DNA of 64,000 bases, taken from contig CAXXKO010000029.1 of the NCBI GenBank assembly GCA_963666705.2, positions 372,001-436,000 of the forward strand, in the 5' to 3' direction. The notes under the pieces were generated by a model. It saw only the letters and a program-made list of their open reading frames with translations, searched no databases and was not told the origin of the DNA. The stretch comes from G963666705 sp963666705 (GTDB lineage Bacteria > Pseudomonadota > Alphaproteobacteria > CADEGL01). Both the position numbers and the translations under genes were made by a program. Positions 17,334-26,114 of the stretch are shown here, piece by piece (position 1 is the stretch's first letter; the number at the start of each line of letters is the position of its first letter).

Positions 17334-18104
17334 TCAAGCAGGTATTTTTGGGGATTTCCGCCGTTTTTGGCTTTGGTTGAGACGATAGCTCTCGCCGTTC
17401 ATTTCCAGGATATGGACATGGTGGGTGAGGCGGTCCAGCAAAGCCCCGGTCAGGCGTTCCGAGCCGAATATCTCCGTCCACTCATCGAACGGCAAGTTGG
17501 AGGTCACCAGGATCGAGCCCCGCTCGTAGCGCTGGCTGAAGACTTCGAACAGCAGCTCGGCGCCGGTCTTCGAGAGCGGCACGAAGCCGAGTTCGTCGAT
17601 GATCAGAAGGTGATACTTTGCCAGTTGCTTCTGCAGGCGCAACAGGCGTTTTTCATCCCCGGCCTCCATCAGTTCATGAACCAGGGCAGCGGCCGTGAGG
17701 AAGCCGACGGAGAGCCCCTTTTGGCAGGCCGCCAGACCGAGACCGAGGGCGATATGGGTCTTGCCGGTTCCGCTGTTGCCGAGCGCGATGATATTCTCAC
17801 GACGCTCGACGTATTCGCATCGCGCCAACTCCAGAACCAGCATCTTGTCGAGCGATGCGATGGCCTTGAAGTCGAAGCTGTCGAGGCTTTTGACGGCGGG
17901 GAACCTGGCCTGTCTGATCCGCCGCTCGACCATGCGGCGCTCACGGTCGATCAGTTCCAACTCGGTCAGACGGACAAGATACCGCACATGGTCGGCGCCC
18001 TCGGTGGCGCATTGGCGGGCCAGCTTGTCGTATTCGCGCAGGAACGTCGGCAGTTTCAGGGTCTTGAGGTGATGGGCCAGCAACACTTGCGGCGTATCGG
18101 TCAT
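17334..18104 (-). CDS. istB: IS21 transposition helper ATPase IstB
   Basis: A 256-residue AAA+ ATPase that assists IstA. Walker A is IIALGNSGTGKTHIALGLG near residue 105 and Walker B is HLLIIDELGFVPL near residue 170. The C-terminal sensor region contains TSNLPFDEWTEIFG. The start at 18104 is set by the ATGA overlap with the istA stop (18101-18104); the open frame extends further upstream inside istA. Confidence 0.93.
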   Translation of the reverse strand: MTDTPQVLLAHHLKTLKLPTFLREYDKLARQCATEGADHVRYLVRLTELELIDRERRMVERRIRQARFPAVKSLDSFDFKAIASLDKMLVLELARCEYVERRENIIALGNSGTGKTHIALGLGLAACQKGLSVGFLTAAALVHELMEAGDEKRLLRLQKQLAKYHLLIIDELGFVPLSKTGAELLFEVFSQRYERGSILVTSNLPFDEWTEIFGSERLTGALLDRLTHHVHILEMNGESYRLNQSQKRRKSPKIPA

Positions 18105-19615
18105 GACGCGCCTCCACCCAACAAGCTCATATAACTGGCGGCGGCCGTGGTCGCCACGTTGGCCCGAGGCAGGTAGGGATAGATATCCAGGTCGAGTTTG
18201 GGCGGGCGTCGCTCGATACGGCACAGCACAAGGTGTTTGACGGCGTCGTAGCCGATCGCACCCAGGCGCAGGGCGTCCTTCACCGCGCCGTGAAGCACCT
18301 CGAGATCGAAGGTCTCCACAAGCCGAAGGACCTGGACGTATTCCCGCTTGCCGGCCTTGCCCATGCGCGCCTCCAGGAGACGGCGCAGGGTTGGGAAGGC
18401 ATCAGGCAGTTCCCATCCGGCTAGCGGCGCGGCCTGATCCAGGGCACCGATCTTGTGCTCCAGCAAAGGCAGGTAGTGGATCGGATCGAAGACCATGTCT
18501 TCCCGGTCGTAGGAACGGGGGTGTCGGGCAATGATCCCGGCGCCGCAACCGATAACCACCTCGTGGACATAGCCACGGATCCAGACTTCCTGATGGCCGT
18601 AGGCGACGGGCACGGAATAGTCATTCGTCCGGTAGCGCACCAGGGACAGCGAGTTGACCCGCGTGCCCTGCTTGTCGCACGCGTCGAACGGTGCCGGCAG
18701 TGGCCTCTTCAACGCTTCGCGGTCACGCACAAACCGTTCGCCGATGCTCTCGCGGTGGCCGCGCAGGACGTTGCCTTGCCGGTTGCGGCATTGCTCTTCC
18801 AGGTGGCCATTGAAGGCGTCCCAGCTCGCGAACCGGGGACGCGGCGTCATGAAGTTCCGCCGGGCATAGCCGACCACCCCCTCCACATTGCCTTTGTCGT
18901 TACCCTTGCCGGGACGGCCGTAGCGGTCCTCGAAGAGGTAATGGGACTGCAGCCCGCTGAACGCCCGCGTTCGTTGCCGCGTGCCATCTGACAAGATGCG
19001 CGACACCAGACACTTGTCGTTGTCGTAAAGAATCGATTGGGGAACGCCGCCGAAAAAAACAAAGGCTCTGTTGTGCCCGTCCAGCCAGGCCTCCGTCGTC
19101 GCCGCCGGGTAGGCCGCAACGAAGCAGGCATCGCTGTGGGGAAGTGTCATGACGAAAAAATGCGCCCGATACTTGACGCCGGCGATGATCGCATCCGCCT
19201 CGCCAAAGTCCGCTCGAGCATGGCCCGGAGGATGTGACAACGGCACAAACATCTCACGCCGACGAAGGCGCCGTTCCCGAACGTAATCCTTCACGATGGT
19301 CTCTTTGCCCGTGAAGCCATGTTCGTCGCGAAGGCGCTCGAATATACGCTTCGCCGTGTGGTGCTGCTTACGGTGAACCGTTCGGTCCTCCTCCAGAATA
19401 CGGTCGATGATATCCGTGAAGGGGGCCAGTTTCGGGCGTTTCGGTGGCTGGCGTCGCCGATATCCCGGCGGTTCCGAATGCCGCAGCATCTTCCTCACCG
19501 TCTCGCGCGCAATGCCAAACCGACTTGCCGCCTCTCGCTGGCTCAGACCATCAACATGGCAAGCCAGCCGAACGCGCAGATATAGGTCCACGGTGTACAT
19601 CCTCCCGCCTTCCAT
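18101..19615 (-). CDS. istA: IS21 transposase IstA
   Basis: A 504-residue transposase. The N-terminal helix-turn-helix is DGLSQREAASRFGIARETV. The rve catalytic core has GHARADFGEADAII, VPQSILYDNDKCLV and KGNDKGNVEGVVGYARR for the DDE triad. A C-terminal Mu-like beta domain follows. Full length and intact, coupled by a four-base overlap to istB. Confidence 0.93.
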   Translation of the reverse strand: MEGGRMYTVDLYLRVRLACHVDGLSQREAASRFGIARETVRKMLRHSEPPGYRRRQPPKRPKLAPFTDIIDRILEEDRTVHRKQHHTAKRIFERLRDEHGFTGKETIVKDYVRERRLRRREMFVPLSHPPGHARADFGEADAIIAGVKYRAHFFVMTLPHSDACFVAAYPAATTEAWLDGHNRAFVFFGGVPQSILYDNDKCLVSRILSDGTRQRTRAFSGLQSHYLFEDRYGRPGKGNDKGNVEGVVGYARRNFMTPRPRFASWDAFNGHLEEQCRNRQGNVLRGHRESIGERFVRDREALKRPLPAPFDACDKQGTRVNSLSLVRYRTNDYSVPVAYGHQEVWIRGYVHEVVIGCGAGIIARHPRSYDREDMVFDPIHYLPLLEHKIGALDQAAPLAGWELPDAFPTLRRLLEARMGKAGKREYVQVLRLVETFDLEVLHGAVKDALRLGAIGYDAVKHLVLCRIERRPPKLDLDIYPYLPRANVATTAAASYMSLLGGGAS

Positions 19616-19714
19616 CTCAAAAAAGATCGAAGGCTACAGGTGGCAGAGTTTTACTCCGCCCGCGGCTGGGAAATCCCGCCGCTTCCGTGGACTAATTTGT
19701 CACCGCCGTTCTCA

Positions 19715-20047
19715 CTCATCGAGGCCCGCGATGACAAGCAGCTGCTGAGGTTCCAGAAGAAGCTCGCCACCTACAAGCTTCTGATCGTCGACGAACTCGG
19801 CTTCGTGCCGCTGTCGAAGACCGGCGCCGAGCTGTTGTTCGAGGTGTTCAGCCAACGCTACGAGCGGGGCTCGACCCTGGTCACCACCAATCTGCCCTTC
19901 GACGAATGGACCGAGGTGTTCGGCTCCGAGCGCCTCACCGGCGCGCTCCTCGATCGCCTCACCCACCACGTCAACATCCTCGAGATGAACGGTGACAGCT
20001 ACAGGCTCAACCAGAGCCGCAGGCGTCAAACCCCGACTGCTAACTGA
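19715..20047 (+). pseudogene. istB: 3' fragment of a second istB
   Basis: The last 110 codons of another IS21 IstB, on the opposite strand to the intact one. It starts at LIEARDDKQLLRFQKKL and retains Walker B (LLIVDELGFVPLSK) and TTNLPFDEWTEVFG but lacks Walker A. It is similar but not identical to the complete IstB, so it comes from a different IS21 type. It is truncated by the right end of the complete IS21. Confidence 0.9.
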
Positions 20048-20238
20048 ACCGACCACCCAGCCCACGCTTGACCCCGTGGGCCCACAGGTCCCTCCCGCGC
20101 GCGCCGCCGCGTCAGCCTGTTGAGGGCACACCGCGTCGCGCGCGGGGCCCTCCCGTGGACTACGGGGACAAGCCCGCAGCCGCCAAGCGGTCCCTTCTTA
20201 CACCGCCGAGGTGGTCCCTTTTTGCTCCGCCATTGACA
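19715..20238 (+). mobile_element. Relic of an older IS21-family element
   Basis: The istB 3' fragment plus the downstream terminal region. The right end reads inward as TGTCAATGGCGGAGCAAAAA then GGGACCA, closely like the IS21 end at 17135, so the boundary is placed at 20238. Its left half, including istA, is missing. Between istB and the end (20048-20238) there is only non-coding terminal sequence. Confidence 0.82.
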
Positions 20239-20478
20239 CAACTCGGACGGCGCGCCAGGGCGCCCGCGTGACTGGTGTCGGCGATATGCCGAGGCGCCGG
20301 GATACCGGTATAAATCCGGATTCTGCGGCGACGGCGAGGAAGGCGGCCATGGCCGGCGGACGATCCATCGACTGTTCCCCAGCCTGACACCACTTGCTTC
20401 ACATCAAGGCTGTTCTCATTTGCTGCAAAAAGGCACAAGTCTCGAGGCATGAGTGACAACCGTTAAGGAAGGTGTGTG
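20239..20478. other. Upstream region of the CmcJ/NvfI-family gene
   Basis: 240 bases from the old IS21 end to the next start codon. It contains the ribosome-binding site AAGGAAGG at 20465-20472, six bases before the ATG. A specific promoter could not be assigned. Confidence 0.45.
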
Positions 20479-21318
20479 ATGCAAGAAGCGTTCGACCAGG
20501 CCGTGCTCGCGACGGTTACAGCACCGGTTCAATTCACGGCGGACACGGGCGCGGCGCCGATTGCGCTGGTGCACCAGCCCGGCAAGGGCCCGGACGAGCG
20601 GACCGGGTCTTTCGTGAGCCATGAGATCGCGATTCACGACGGCCGGCCGATCGCGGATCGGCTCGACCTCGATCGCGAGGGGTTCCTGTTCATGCGGTGG
20701 GAAACGGCGGTCGCCGACCTTTATGATGATGAAGAGGTTCGCCGCGTATATTACCCCGAGATGGAAGCACTGATCAAAGAAGTCACTGGCGCGTCCAAGG
20801 TGATCGTGTTCGACCATACGCCCAGGATCGACGACCCGGCGGCCCAGACCGAAACCAAGGTGCGCGGGCCGGCCACGATCGTTCACAACGATTTCACCGT
20901 GTCCTCGGCGGCACAGCGTGTGCGCGACCTGCTGCCGCCGGACGAAGCCGAGGCGCGGCTCGCGGGGCGCTATGGCTCGATCAATGTCTGGCGTCCGATC
21001 CGGGGCCCGGTCGAGACCGCGCCGCTGATGATCTGCGGCTACGGCTCGCTTGCCGATAGAGACCTGATCAGCGCCGAGCGGCATTATCCCGACGGGCGAA
21101 TCGGCAACATCTATCACATCGCCTACAATCCGGCGCAGCGCTGGGTTTACTTCCCGGACATGGAGCGCGACGAGATCGTACTGCTGAAATGCTTCGACTC
21201 CCTGACCGACGGCACCGCGCGTTGGACCGCGCACGGATCGTTCCAGCTGCCCAACCGGCCGGCGGACGCGGCCCCGCGCGAAAGCATCGAAGTCCGCACC
21301 ATGCTGTTCTACGATTGA
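20479..21318 (+). CDS. CmcJ/NvfI-family oxidoreductase
   Basis: A 279-residue protein matching the CmcJ/NvfI (GA4-desaturase-like) family of putative non-heme iron oxygenases. Family landmarks in order: YYPEMEALIKEVTGASKV near residue 95, VFDHTPR, the probable iron-binding IVHNDFTVSSAAQRVRDLLP near residue 135, INVWRPIRGPV, and a C-terminal WVYFPDMERDEIVLLKCFDS. A Shine-Dalgarno sequence favours the ATG at 20479 over the GTG three bases earlier. The gene stands alone between IS debris and the convergent transporter operon. Its substrate is unknown. Confidence 0.82.
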   Translation: MQEAFDQAVLATVTAPVQFTADTGAAPIALVHQPGKGPDERTGSFVSHEIAIHDGRPIADRLDLDREGFLFMRWETAVADLYDDEEVRRVYYPEMEALIKEVTGASKVIVFDHTPRIDDPAAQTETKVRGPATIVHNDFTVSSAAQRVRDLLPPDEAEARLAGRYGSINVWRPIRGPVETAPLMICGYGSLADRDLISAERHYPDGRIGNIYHIAYNPAQRWVYFPDMERDEIVLLKCFDSLTDGTARWTAHGSFQLPNRPADAAPRESIEVRTMLFYD

Positions 21319-21398
21319 GCGCCGGCGGGCCGCTTCCTCTCCCTCGTTGGGCAGGCGCGGCTTCGCGCCGGCGGATTCGAGTGCAAATGGGAATTTTC

Positions 21399-21452
21399 TT
21401 GACATGGTTCGATTATAGGAGTAGTATCATATACTAGATCGCAAATCGCGAT
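21399..21452 (+). promoter_or_regulatory. Sigma70-like promoter with overlapping operator-like palindromes
   Basis: TTGACA at 21399-21404, a 17-base spacer, then TAGTAT at 21422-21427. The -10 lies inside an inverted repeat, TAGTAT-CAT-ATACTA (21422-21436). A second one follows, ATCGC-AAATC-GCGAT (21438-21452). It sits in an AT-rich patch within the 361-base gap between two convergent genes (21319-21679). No reading frame follows on the plus strand, so any transcript would be a small RNA or antisense to the permease gene. The rest of the gap holds no gene that could be recognised. Confidence 0.45.
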
Positions 21453-21679
21453 AGAATGTTAAGAATTGTCAAGGTTTGGACCGATTTTCTTTAACCTATT
21501 GTAATATATGGTTTCCTATCGAAGTCACCTTGACACTCCTTGACACTTTCGGCCGACCGGAGCGCGAATTTCGACGGAATTGACTGCGGCGCGTTCGCTC
21601 GGAAAGGGGCGAGTCCATAAATCTTGGAAACGCAACGGGAATACGGATCGAACGGAAGGGCGTTCCTTGTCGCGGCCGA

Positions 21680-23800
21680 CTAACCCTCCCGCGCCAAGCC
21701 GAGCGCCAGCTTCTTTTTGTTGCTCCAGCCCTGGATGATGCGGTCGGCGGTGATGGCGATGATGGCGATGCCCATGCCGGCGATGGCACCCTTGCCGAAA
21801 TCCGCCTGGCCGAGGGCGATGTAGACGGCCTGGCCGAGGCCGCGGGTGCCCACCAGGGCGGCGATGACCAGCATGGCGAGGCCGTACATGATGGTCTGGT
21901 TGAGCCCCAGCATGATCTCGGGCAGGGCGAGGGGCATCTGCACCTGCCACAGGAGCTGGCGCGGCGTGCAGCCGAGCGCGGTGGCGGCCTCGACGACCTC
22001 GGGCCTGACGCTCCTCAGAGCGTGCTCGGTGTAGCGGATCGAGGGCACGATGGCGTAGGCGATGATGGCCAGAAGGGCCGGGAAGTCGCCGACCCGGAAG
22101 AACATGATGACCGGGATCAGGAAGACGAAGAGGGGGATGGTCTGGAGCGTGTCGTTGATCGGGCGCAGGAAGGCGGAGACCCGATCGTTGCGTGCGGCCC
22201 AGATGCCGAGGAGCCCGCCCGCCGCGAAGGCGATGAACACGGCCGCGCCGCAGAGGTAGACCGACAGCATGGTCTGCGGCCAATGCCCCGTCACCAGCAT
22301 CAGCACCAGGCCGGCCGTGGCGAAGAGGGCGACGCGCCAGCCGCACACCTGCCAGGCGAGGGCGGCGATGGCGAGGATGAAGACGGGCCACGGCGTCTGG
22401 GTGGTGCCGAAATAGACGAGCCCGCCCAGGAGCAGGATCGCGACCCCGGCGCGCCAGCGCCACGCCCGGGCCGCCGCGGCCGCGAGCGCCAGGACGGCGG
22501 CGCCGTAGCCGAGGCTCATGGGCAGGGTCAGCGCGAAGCCCCAGGTCAAGGGCTTGATGGTGTTCTCGAGGCCGACTTTCAACGGCAGCATGAGGAAGAA
22601 GAGGGTCGCGTTCTTGATCGCGTCGGTGACGTGCGGGTAGCTCACGGTCACGAAGATGATGGCATCGTCCAGGGGCTCGGCGGGAAAGATCACCCATGCG
22701 TCCGGGTAGTGGCGCAGGACCGGCAGTGCCTCGGCCAGCAGGACACCGGCGGCGACGGCGGCGAAGGCCAGCCACAGGTGCGCGTGGCGCCGCCATATGG
22801 AGCCCGAGCGATGGTGGACCAGGCGCTGGGGGTCGGTGAAGCCGCGTGAGACCCGGTCCATGATCATGGCGATCAGCACGATCACCACGCCGGCGAGGAG
22901 GGACTGGCCGAAGGCCGCCCGGCGCATGGTGCTCAGGACCTCCCAGCCGATATCGGCGTAGCCGCCGATGATCGCCGCGATGATGACCATGGAGAGCGCC
23001 GCCATGGTGGTCTGGTTGACCCCGATCATGATCGCCGGCAGGGCCGAGGGCACCCGCACCCACCACAGGAGCTGGCGCTCGGTGGTCCCCGACATGCGGG
23101 CCGACTCGACCACGTCGCTCGGCACCCGCTGCAGGCCCAGCAGCACGTTCCGCACCATGGGCGGGCAGGCGTAGACGGCGCTGGCGATGAGGCCGACCAC
23201 GGGGCCGAAGCCGAACAGCAGCAGGATGGGGATCAGGTAGGCGAAGGTCGGTATCGTCTGCATCAGGTCGAGGGTGGGCTGGATGACGCGCTCGGCCCAG
23301 CGCGCCTTGAAGGCGAGCACGCCGAGGCCGAGGCCGATGGCGACGGAGAGCGGCACCGATACGCCGACGAGCGCCAGGGTGCGCATGCTTTCGTCCCAGT
23401 AACCGACCACCACCATGTAGGAGAGCGCCCCCGCCGAGAACGCCGCCAGGCGCCAGCCGCTGGCGAGATGGGCCAGGAGGGCGATGGCCGCGATGGTCGC
23501 GGGCCAGGGCAGCCACTGGAGCAGGAGCTGGAGCCCATCCATGGGCCAGTCGAGGACCCAGGCGATGGCGTGGAACAGCCATTTGAAGGTATCGACGAAC
23601 CAGTCCATGAACAGGTTCAGCCAGTCGTGGACAGGGACCATGTAGGCGCGCGGATACTTGACCAGCCACGGCACCTCGCGGCGCAGGGCGAAGCACGGCA
23701 CGGCTACGGCGAAGAACGCGATCCAGACCAGGCGGTTGGGGTCGAGCGCGCGTGGCTTCGCCGGGGCCGGCGCGGCGGCATCGTCGCCAATGGCGGTCAC
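21680..23800 (-). CDS. Glycine betaine/proline-type ABC transporter permease, two domains fused
   Basis: A 706-residue inner-membrane protein with two complete permease modules in one chain, where ProW-type permeases normally have one. Each module has the binding-protein-dependent transport signature. The first has PTLDLMQTIPTFAYLIPILL and, later, ESARMSGTTERQLLWWV. The second has PINDTLQTIPLFVFLIPVIM and EAATALGCTPRQLLWQVQMP. The N-terminus overlaps the ATPase gene stop by four bases. Together with the ATPase and binding protein it would import betaine-like compatible solutes or methylated amines. Confidence 0.9.
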   Translation of the reverse strand: MTAIGDDAAAPAPAKPRALDPNRLVWIAFFAVAVPCFALRREVPWLVKYPRAYMVPVHDWLNLFMDWFVDTFKWLFHAIAWVLDWPMDGLQLLLQWLPWPATIAAIALLAHLASGWRLAAFSAGALSYMVVVGYWDESMRTLALVGVSVPLSVAIGLGLGVLAFKARWAERVIQPTLDLMQTIPTFAYLIPILLLFGFGPVVGLIASAVYACPPMVRNVLLGLQRVPSDVVESARMSGTTERQLLWWVRVPSALPAIMIGVNQTTMAALSMVIIAAIIGGYADIGWEVLSTMRRAAFGQSLLAGVVIVLIAMIMDRVSRGFTDPQRLVHHRSGSIWRRHAHLWLAFAAVAAGVLLAEALPVLRHYPDAWVIFPAEPLDDAIIFVTVSYPHVTDAIKNATLFFLMLPLKVGLENTIKPLTWGFALTLPMSLGYGAAVLALAAAAARAWRWRAGVAILLLGGLVYFGTTQTPWPVFILAIAALAWQVCGWRVALFATAGLVLMLVTGHWPQTMLSVYLCGAAVFIAFAAGGLLGIWAARNDRVSAFLRPINDTLQTIPLFVFLIPVIMFFRVGDFPALLAIIAYAIVPSIRYTEHALRSVRPEVVEAATALGCTPRQLLWQVQMPLALPEIMLGLNQTIMYGLAMLVIAALVGTRGLGQAVYIALGQADFGKGAIAGMGIAIIAITADRIIQGWSNKKKLALGLAREG

Positions 23801-24876
23801 GGCCCGTCACCGTCGGCGAGGGCGCCGAACACGCCCTGCGCCGTGACCTGGCCCAGGACCGGCCCGCCCTCCTCGGCCACCGCGAGCCGCTCGCCCCGCC
23901 CGGCGAAGTGCGGCAGCAGGTCCTCGAGGCTCATCGAGGGAGACACGCGGTGGCTGTCCGCGAGCCCGTCGGCCGCCGGCTCGGCCACGTCCCCGACCTT
24001 GAGCACCTTGGCGCGCGAGACCTCCTTGGTGAACTCCCGGACATAGTCCGTTGCCGGGCTGACCACCGCATCGACCGGCCGGCCCATCTGGACGACCTCG
24101 CCGTCCTTCATGATGGCGAGTCGGTCGGCGAGGCGCAGGGCCTCGGGGAAGTCGTGGGTGATGAAGACGATGGTCTTGTGCAGGAGGCGCTGGAGGCGCA
24201 GGAACTCGTCCTGCATCTGGCGCCGGATCAGGGGGTCGAGGGCGCTGAACGGCTCGTCGAGGAACCAGATGCTGGGCTCGGTGGCGAGCGAGCGGGCGAT
24301 GCCGACGCGCTGCTGCATGCCGCCCGAGAGCTCGTGCGGGAAGGCCGTCTCGCGCCCCTCGAGGCCGACGAGCTCGATCATCTCGCGCGCCTTGGCCTCG
24401 CGCGCCGCTCGGCCCACGCCCTGCACCTTCAGGGGAAAGGCCACGTTCTCGAGGGCCGTCTGGTGGGGCAGGAGGCCGAAGTTCTGGAACACCATGCCCA
24501 TCTTGTGGCGCCGGATCTCGATCAGCTCGCGCTGGGACGCTTGGAGCAGGTTCTCGCCGTCGAGCAGGACCTCGCCCGCCGTGGGCTCGACGAGGCGCGA
24601 GAGGCAGCGGACCACGGTCGATTTGCCCGAGCCCGAGAGCCCCATGATGACGAAGATCTCGCCCAAATGGACGTCGAAGCTCACATCGCAGGCGGCGGCG
24701 ATATGGCCGCTCTCGCGGATGCGGGCGATATGGGCGCCGACATCGTCGATCGCCCCGCCACCGCCCGGGAAGAAGCCGGCCGGATCGGGGCCGTAGATCT
24801 TCCAGACCTTGCGGCAGGAGAGCTTGACCTCGCCAAGCCCGCCGTCTGGGATCGGTTCCTCGGCCACGCGCGGCAA
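23797..24876 (-). CDS. Glycine betaine/proline-type ABC transporter ATPase
   Basis: A 359-residue ABC ATPase of the ProV/OpuAA type. Walker A is VIMGLSGSGKSTVVRCLSRL near residue 80, the signature is ELSGGMQQRVGIARSLA, and Walker B is IWFLDEPFSALDP with the switch His in FITHDF. A C-terminal extension of about 90 residues follows the ATPase core and resembles a shortened regulatory CBS region. It overlaps the permease start by four bases and lies 63 bases after the binding-protein gene. Confidence 0.92.
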   Translation of the reverse strand: MPRVAEEPIPDGGLGEVKLSCRKVWKIYGPDPAGFFPGGGGAIDDVGAHIARIRESGHIAAACDVSFDVHLGEIFVIMGLSGSGKSTVVRCLSRLVEPTAGEVLLDGENLLQASQRELIEIRRHKMGMVFQNFGLLPHQTALENVAFPLKVQGVGRAAREAKAREMIELVGLEGRETAFPHELSGGMQQRVGIARSLATEPSIWFLDEPFSALDPLIRRQMQDEFLRLQRLLHKTIVFITHDFPEALRLADRLAIMKDGEVVQMGRPVDAVVSPATDYVREFTKEVSRAKVLKVGDVAEPAADGLADSHRVSPSMSLEDLLPHFAGRGERLAVAEEGGPVLGQVTAQGVFGALADGDGP

Positions 24877-24939
24877 CCCTGATTCTAGCGCTCGGGCGCG
24901 GAGGGCGGAGCCGGGCCGGGCCCAGCCCCGCCCGTGCCG

Positions 24940-25926
24940 TCAGCTACCGGCTTCGGCGGCGTCGACCCAGGCGCGCCAGCGTGCTTCGTTGGTGTCGACC
25001 CAGGCTTTCGTCACCTCTTCGAGCGGCTCGCTGCGAAGGTCGATCGCGGCCATCATCGGCTCCTGATCCGCGTTGGTCAGGGTATAGGCCTGCAGAACCT
25101 TGTAGGCGGCGGGCCATTTGTCCTTCATGCCCACCCACACCATCTTCTTGATGTAGCCGATCTCCCAGTCGCAGTCGTAGGTAGCAACCGTGTTGGTGCC
25201 CCATGCCGGGTCGTCGTAGCAGCCGGCCGCGTAGGGCGGGAGCTGGACGATCTCCATCTCGACCTCGGCATGCATCCAGTGCGGCGCCCAGAACTGCATG
25301 AGCAGCGGGTCCTTGCGCGCGGCGGCGCTCTTGATCTCGGCGATCAAAGCGCCCTCGCTGCCGGCCGGAACCGACGAGAGCTGGAGGCCGAGGGCCTCGA
25401 TCCGGTTCACGTTCGTCGTGCCCCACTCGGCCGGATAATCGACGAAGCGGCCGTTGGGCATGGTCTCCGCCGTGGCGAAGACTTCGGCGCACTCCTTGAG
25501 GGCCTCCCAGTCGGGCAGGCCGGGGCAGTGTTCCTTGACGTAGACGGGGTAGTACCAGGCCTCCCTGGGCTCCAGGCCGAGGTCGCCGATCTCCTCCACC
25601 TTGCCCGAGGCGAGCGCGTTCGCGAAATGCTCGCCGATGTTCGAGCTCCAGATCTCGAGGGTGGCGGTGATGGTGTCGTCCTCGAGCGCCGTCATCTGCG
25701 GATAGTAGCCCGCGGTGACGTACTCGACGTTGTACCCCATGCGCTTGAGGATCTCCCCCGCGACATGGGTAGTGATGTGCTGGCCGGTCCATTCGTTGAT
25801 GGCCAGCTTGATCGGGTCGGTGGACTCGGGGACGCCACCGGCGGTTGCCGGCTGCGCGAAGCCCAGCGACGCGGCCAGTGCCAGCCCCCCCAGGCCCAGC
25901 ATCGATCTGTTCGAAAGCAGTTTCAT
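24940..25926 (-). CDS. Glycine betaine/proline-type periplasmic binding protein
   Basis: A 328-residue OpuAC/ProX-type substrate-binding protein. A signal peptide (MKLLSNRSMLGLGGLALAAS, cleaved after about AQPATA) targets it to the periplasm. The mature part begins with INEWTGQHITTHVAGEILKR and contains many Trp and Tyr residues, for example LLMQFWAPHWMHAE, that can form the cation-binding aromatic cage for quaternary amines. It is first of the three transporter genes. The 188-base leader upstream includes a 14-G run on the plus strand. Confidence 0.92.
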   Translation of the reverse strand: MKLLSNRSMLGLGGLALAASLGFAQPATAGGVPESTDPIKLAINEWTGQHITTHVAGEILKRMGYNVEYVTAGYYPQMTALEDDTITATLEIWSSNIGEHFANALASGKVEEIGDLGLEPREAWYYPVYVKEHCPGLPDWEALKECAEVFATAETMPNGRFVDYPAEWGTTNVNRIEALGLQLSSVPAGSEGALIAEIKSAAARKDPLLMQFWAPHWMHAEVEMEIVQLPPYAAGCYDDPAWGTNTVATYDCDWEIGYIKKMVWVGMKDKWPAAYKVLQAYTLTNADQEPMMAAIDLRSEPLEEVTKAWVDTNEARWRAWVDAAEAGS

Positions 25927-26097
25927 GTCCGTCTCCCTGTTATCGGCGGCTGAGCCGATGCTTGATTTCGCGGTGTGCCTTGTTGTTCGGCCACCGGTTC
26001 CGCTCCCTGGCTCGAGCTATTCGGAACTGCGCCTCAGCCTAAGCGCAAGGTTACGCGCAACGGCCGGCGCGCGTCCAGAGAGACGACTCGCGACGGC

Positions 26098-26111
26098 GGG
26101 GGGGGGGGGGG
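26098..26111. repeat. 14-base homopolymer G tract
   Basis: Fourteen consecutive G on the plus strand, read as C14 in the minus-strand transcript. It lies three bases beyond the stop of the EctC-like gene and in the leader of the binding-protein gene. Such runs are prone to slippage; the exact length may vary between cells or assemblies. Confidence 0.85.
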
Positions 26112-26114
26112 CGG

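Larger units (their letters stand above)
17135..19714 (-). mobile_element. IS21-family insertion sequence, complete
   Basis: A 2580-bp element bounded by TGTCAACGGCGGAGCAAATT at the left and the related TGAGAACGGCGGTGACAAAT read inward from the right, both followed by AGTCCAC. It contains istA and istB in the usual overlapping order. Its right end sits inside the istB gene of an older IS21 relic. Its left end is three bases from the IS5 target duplication. No matching direct repeat flanks it, so the junctions probably reflect recombination or deletion after insertion. Confidence 0.88.
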
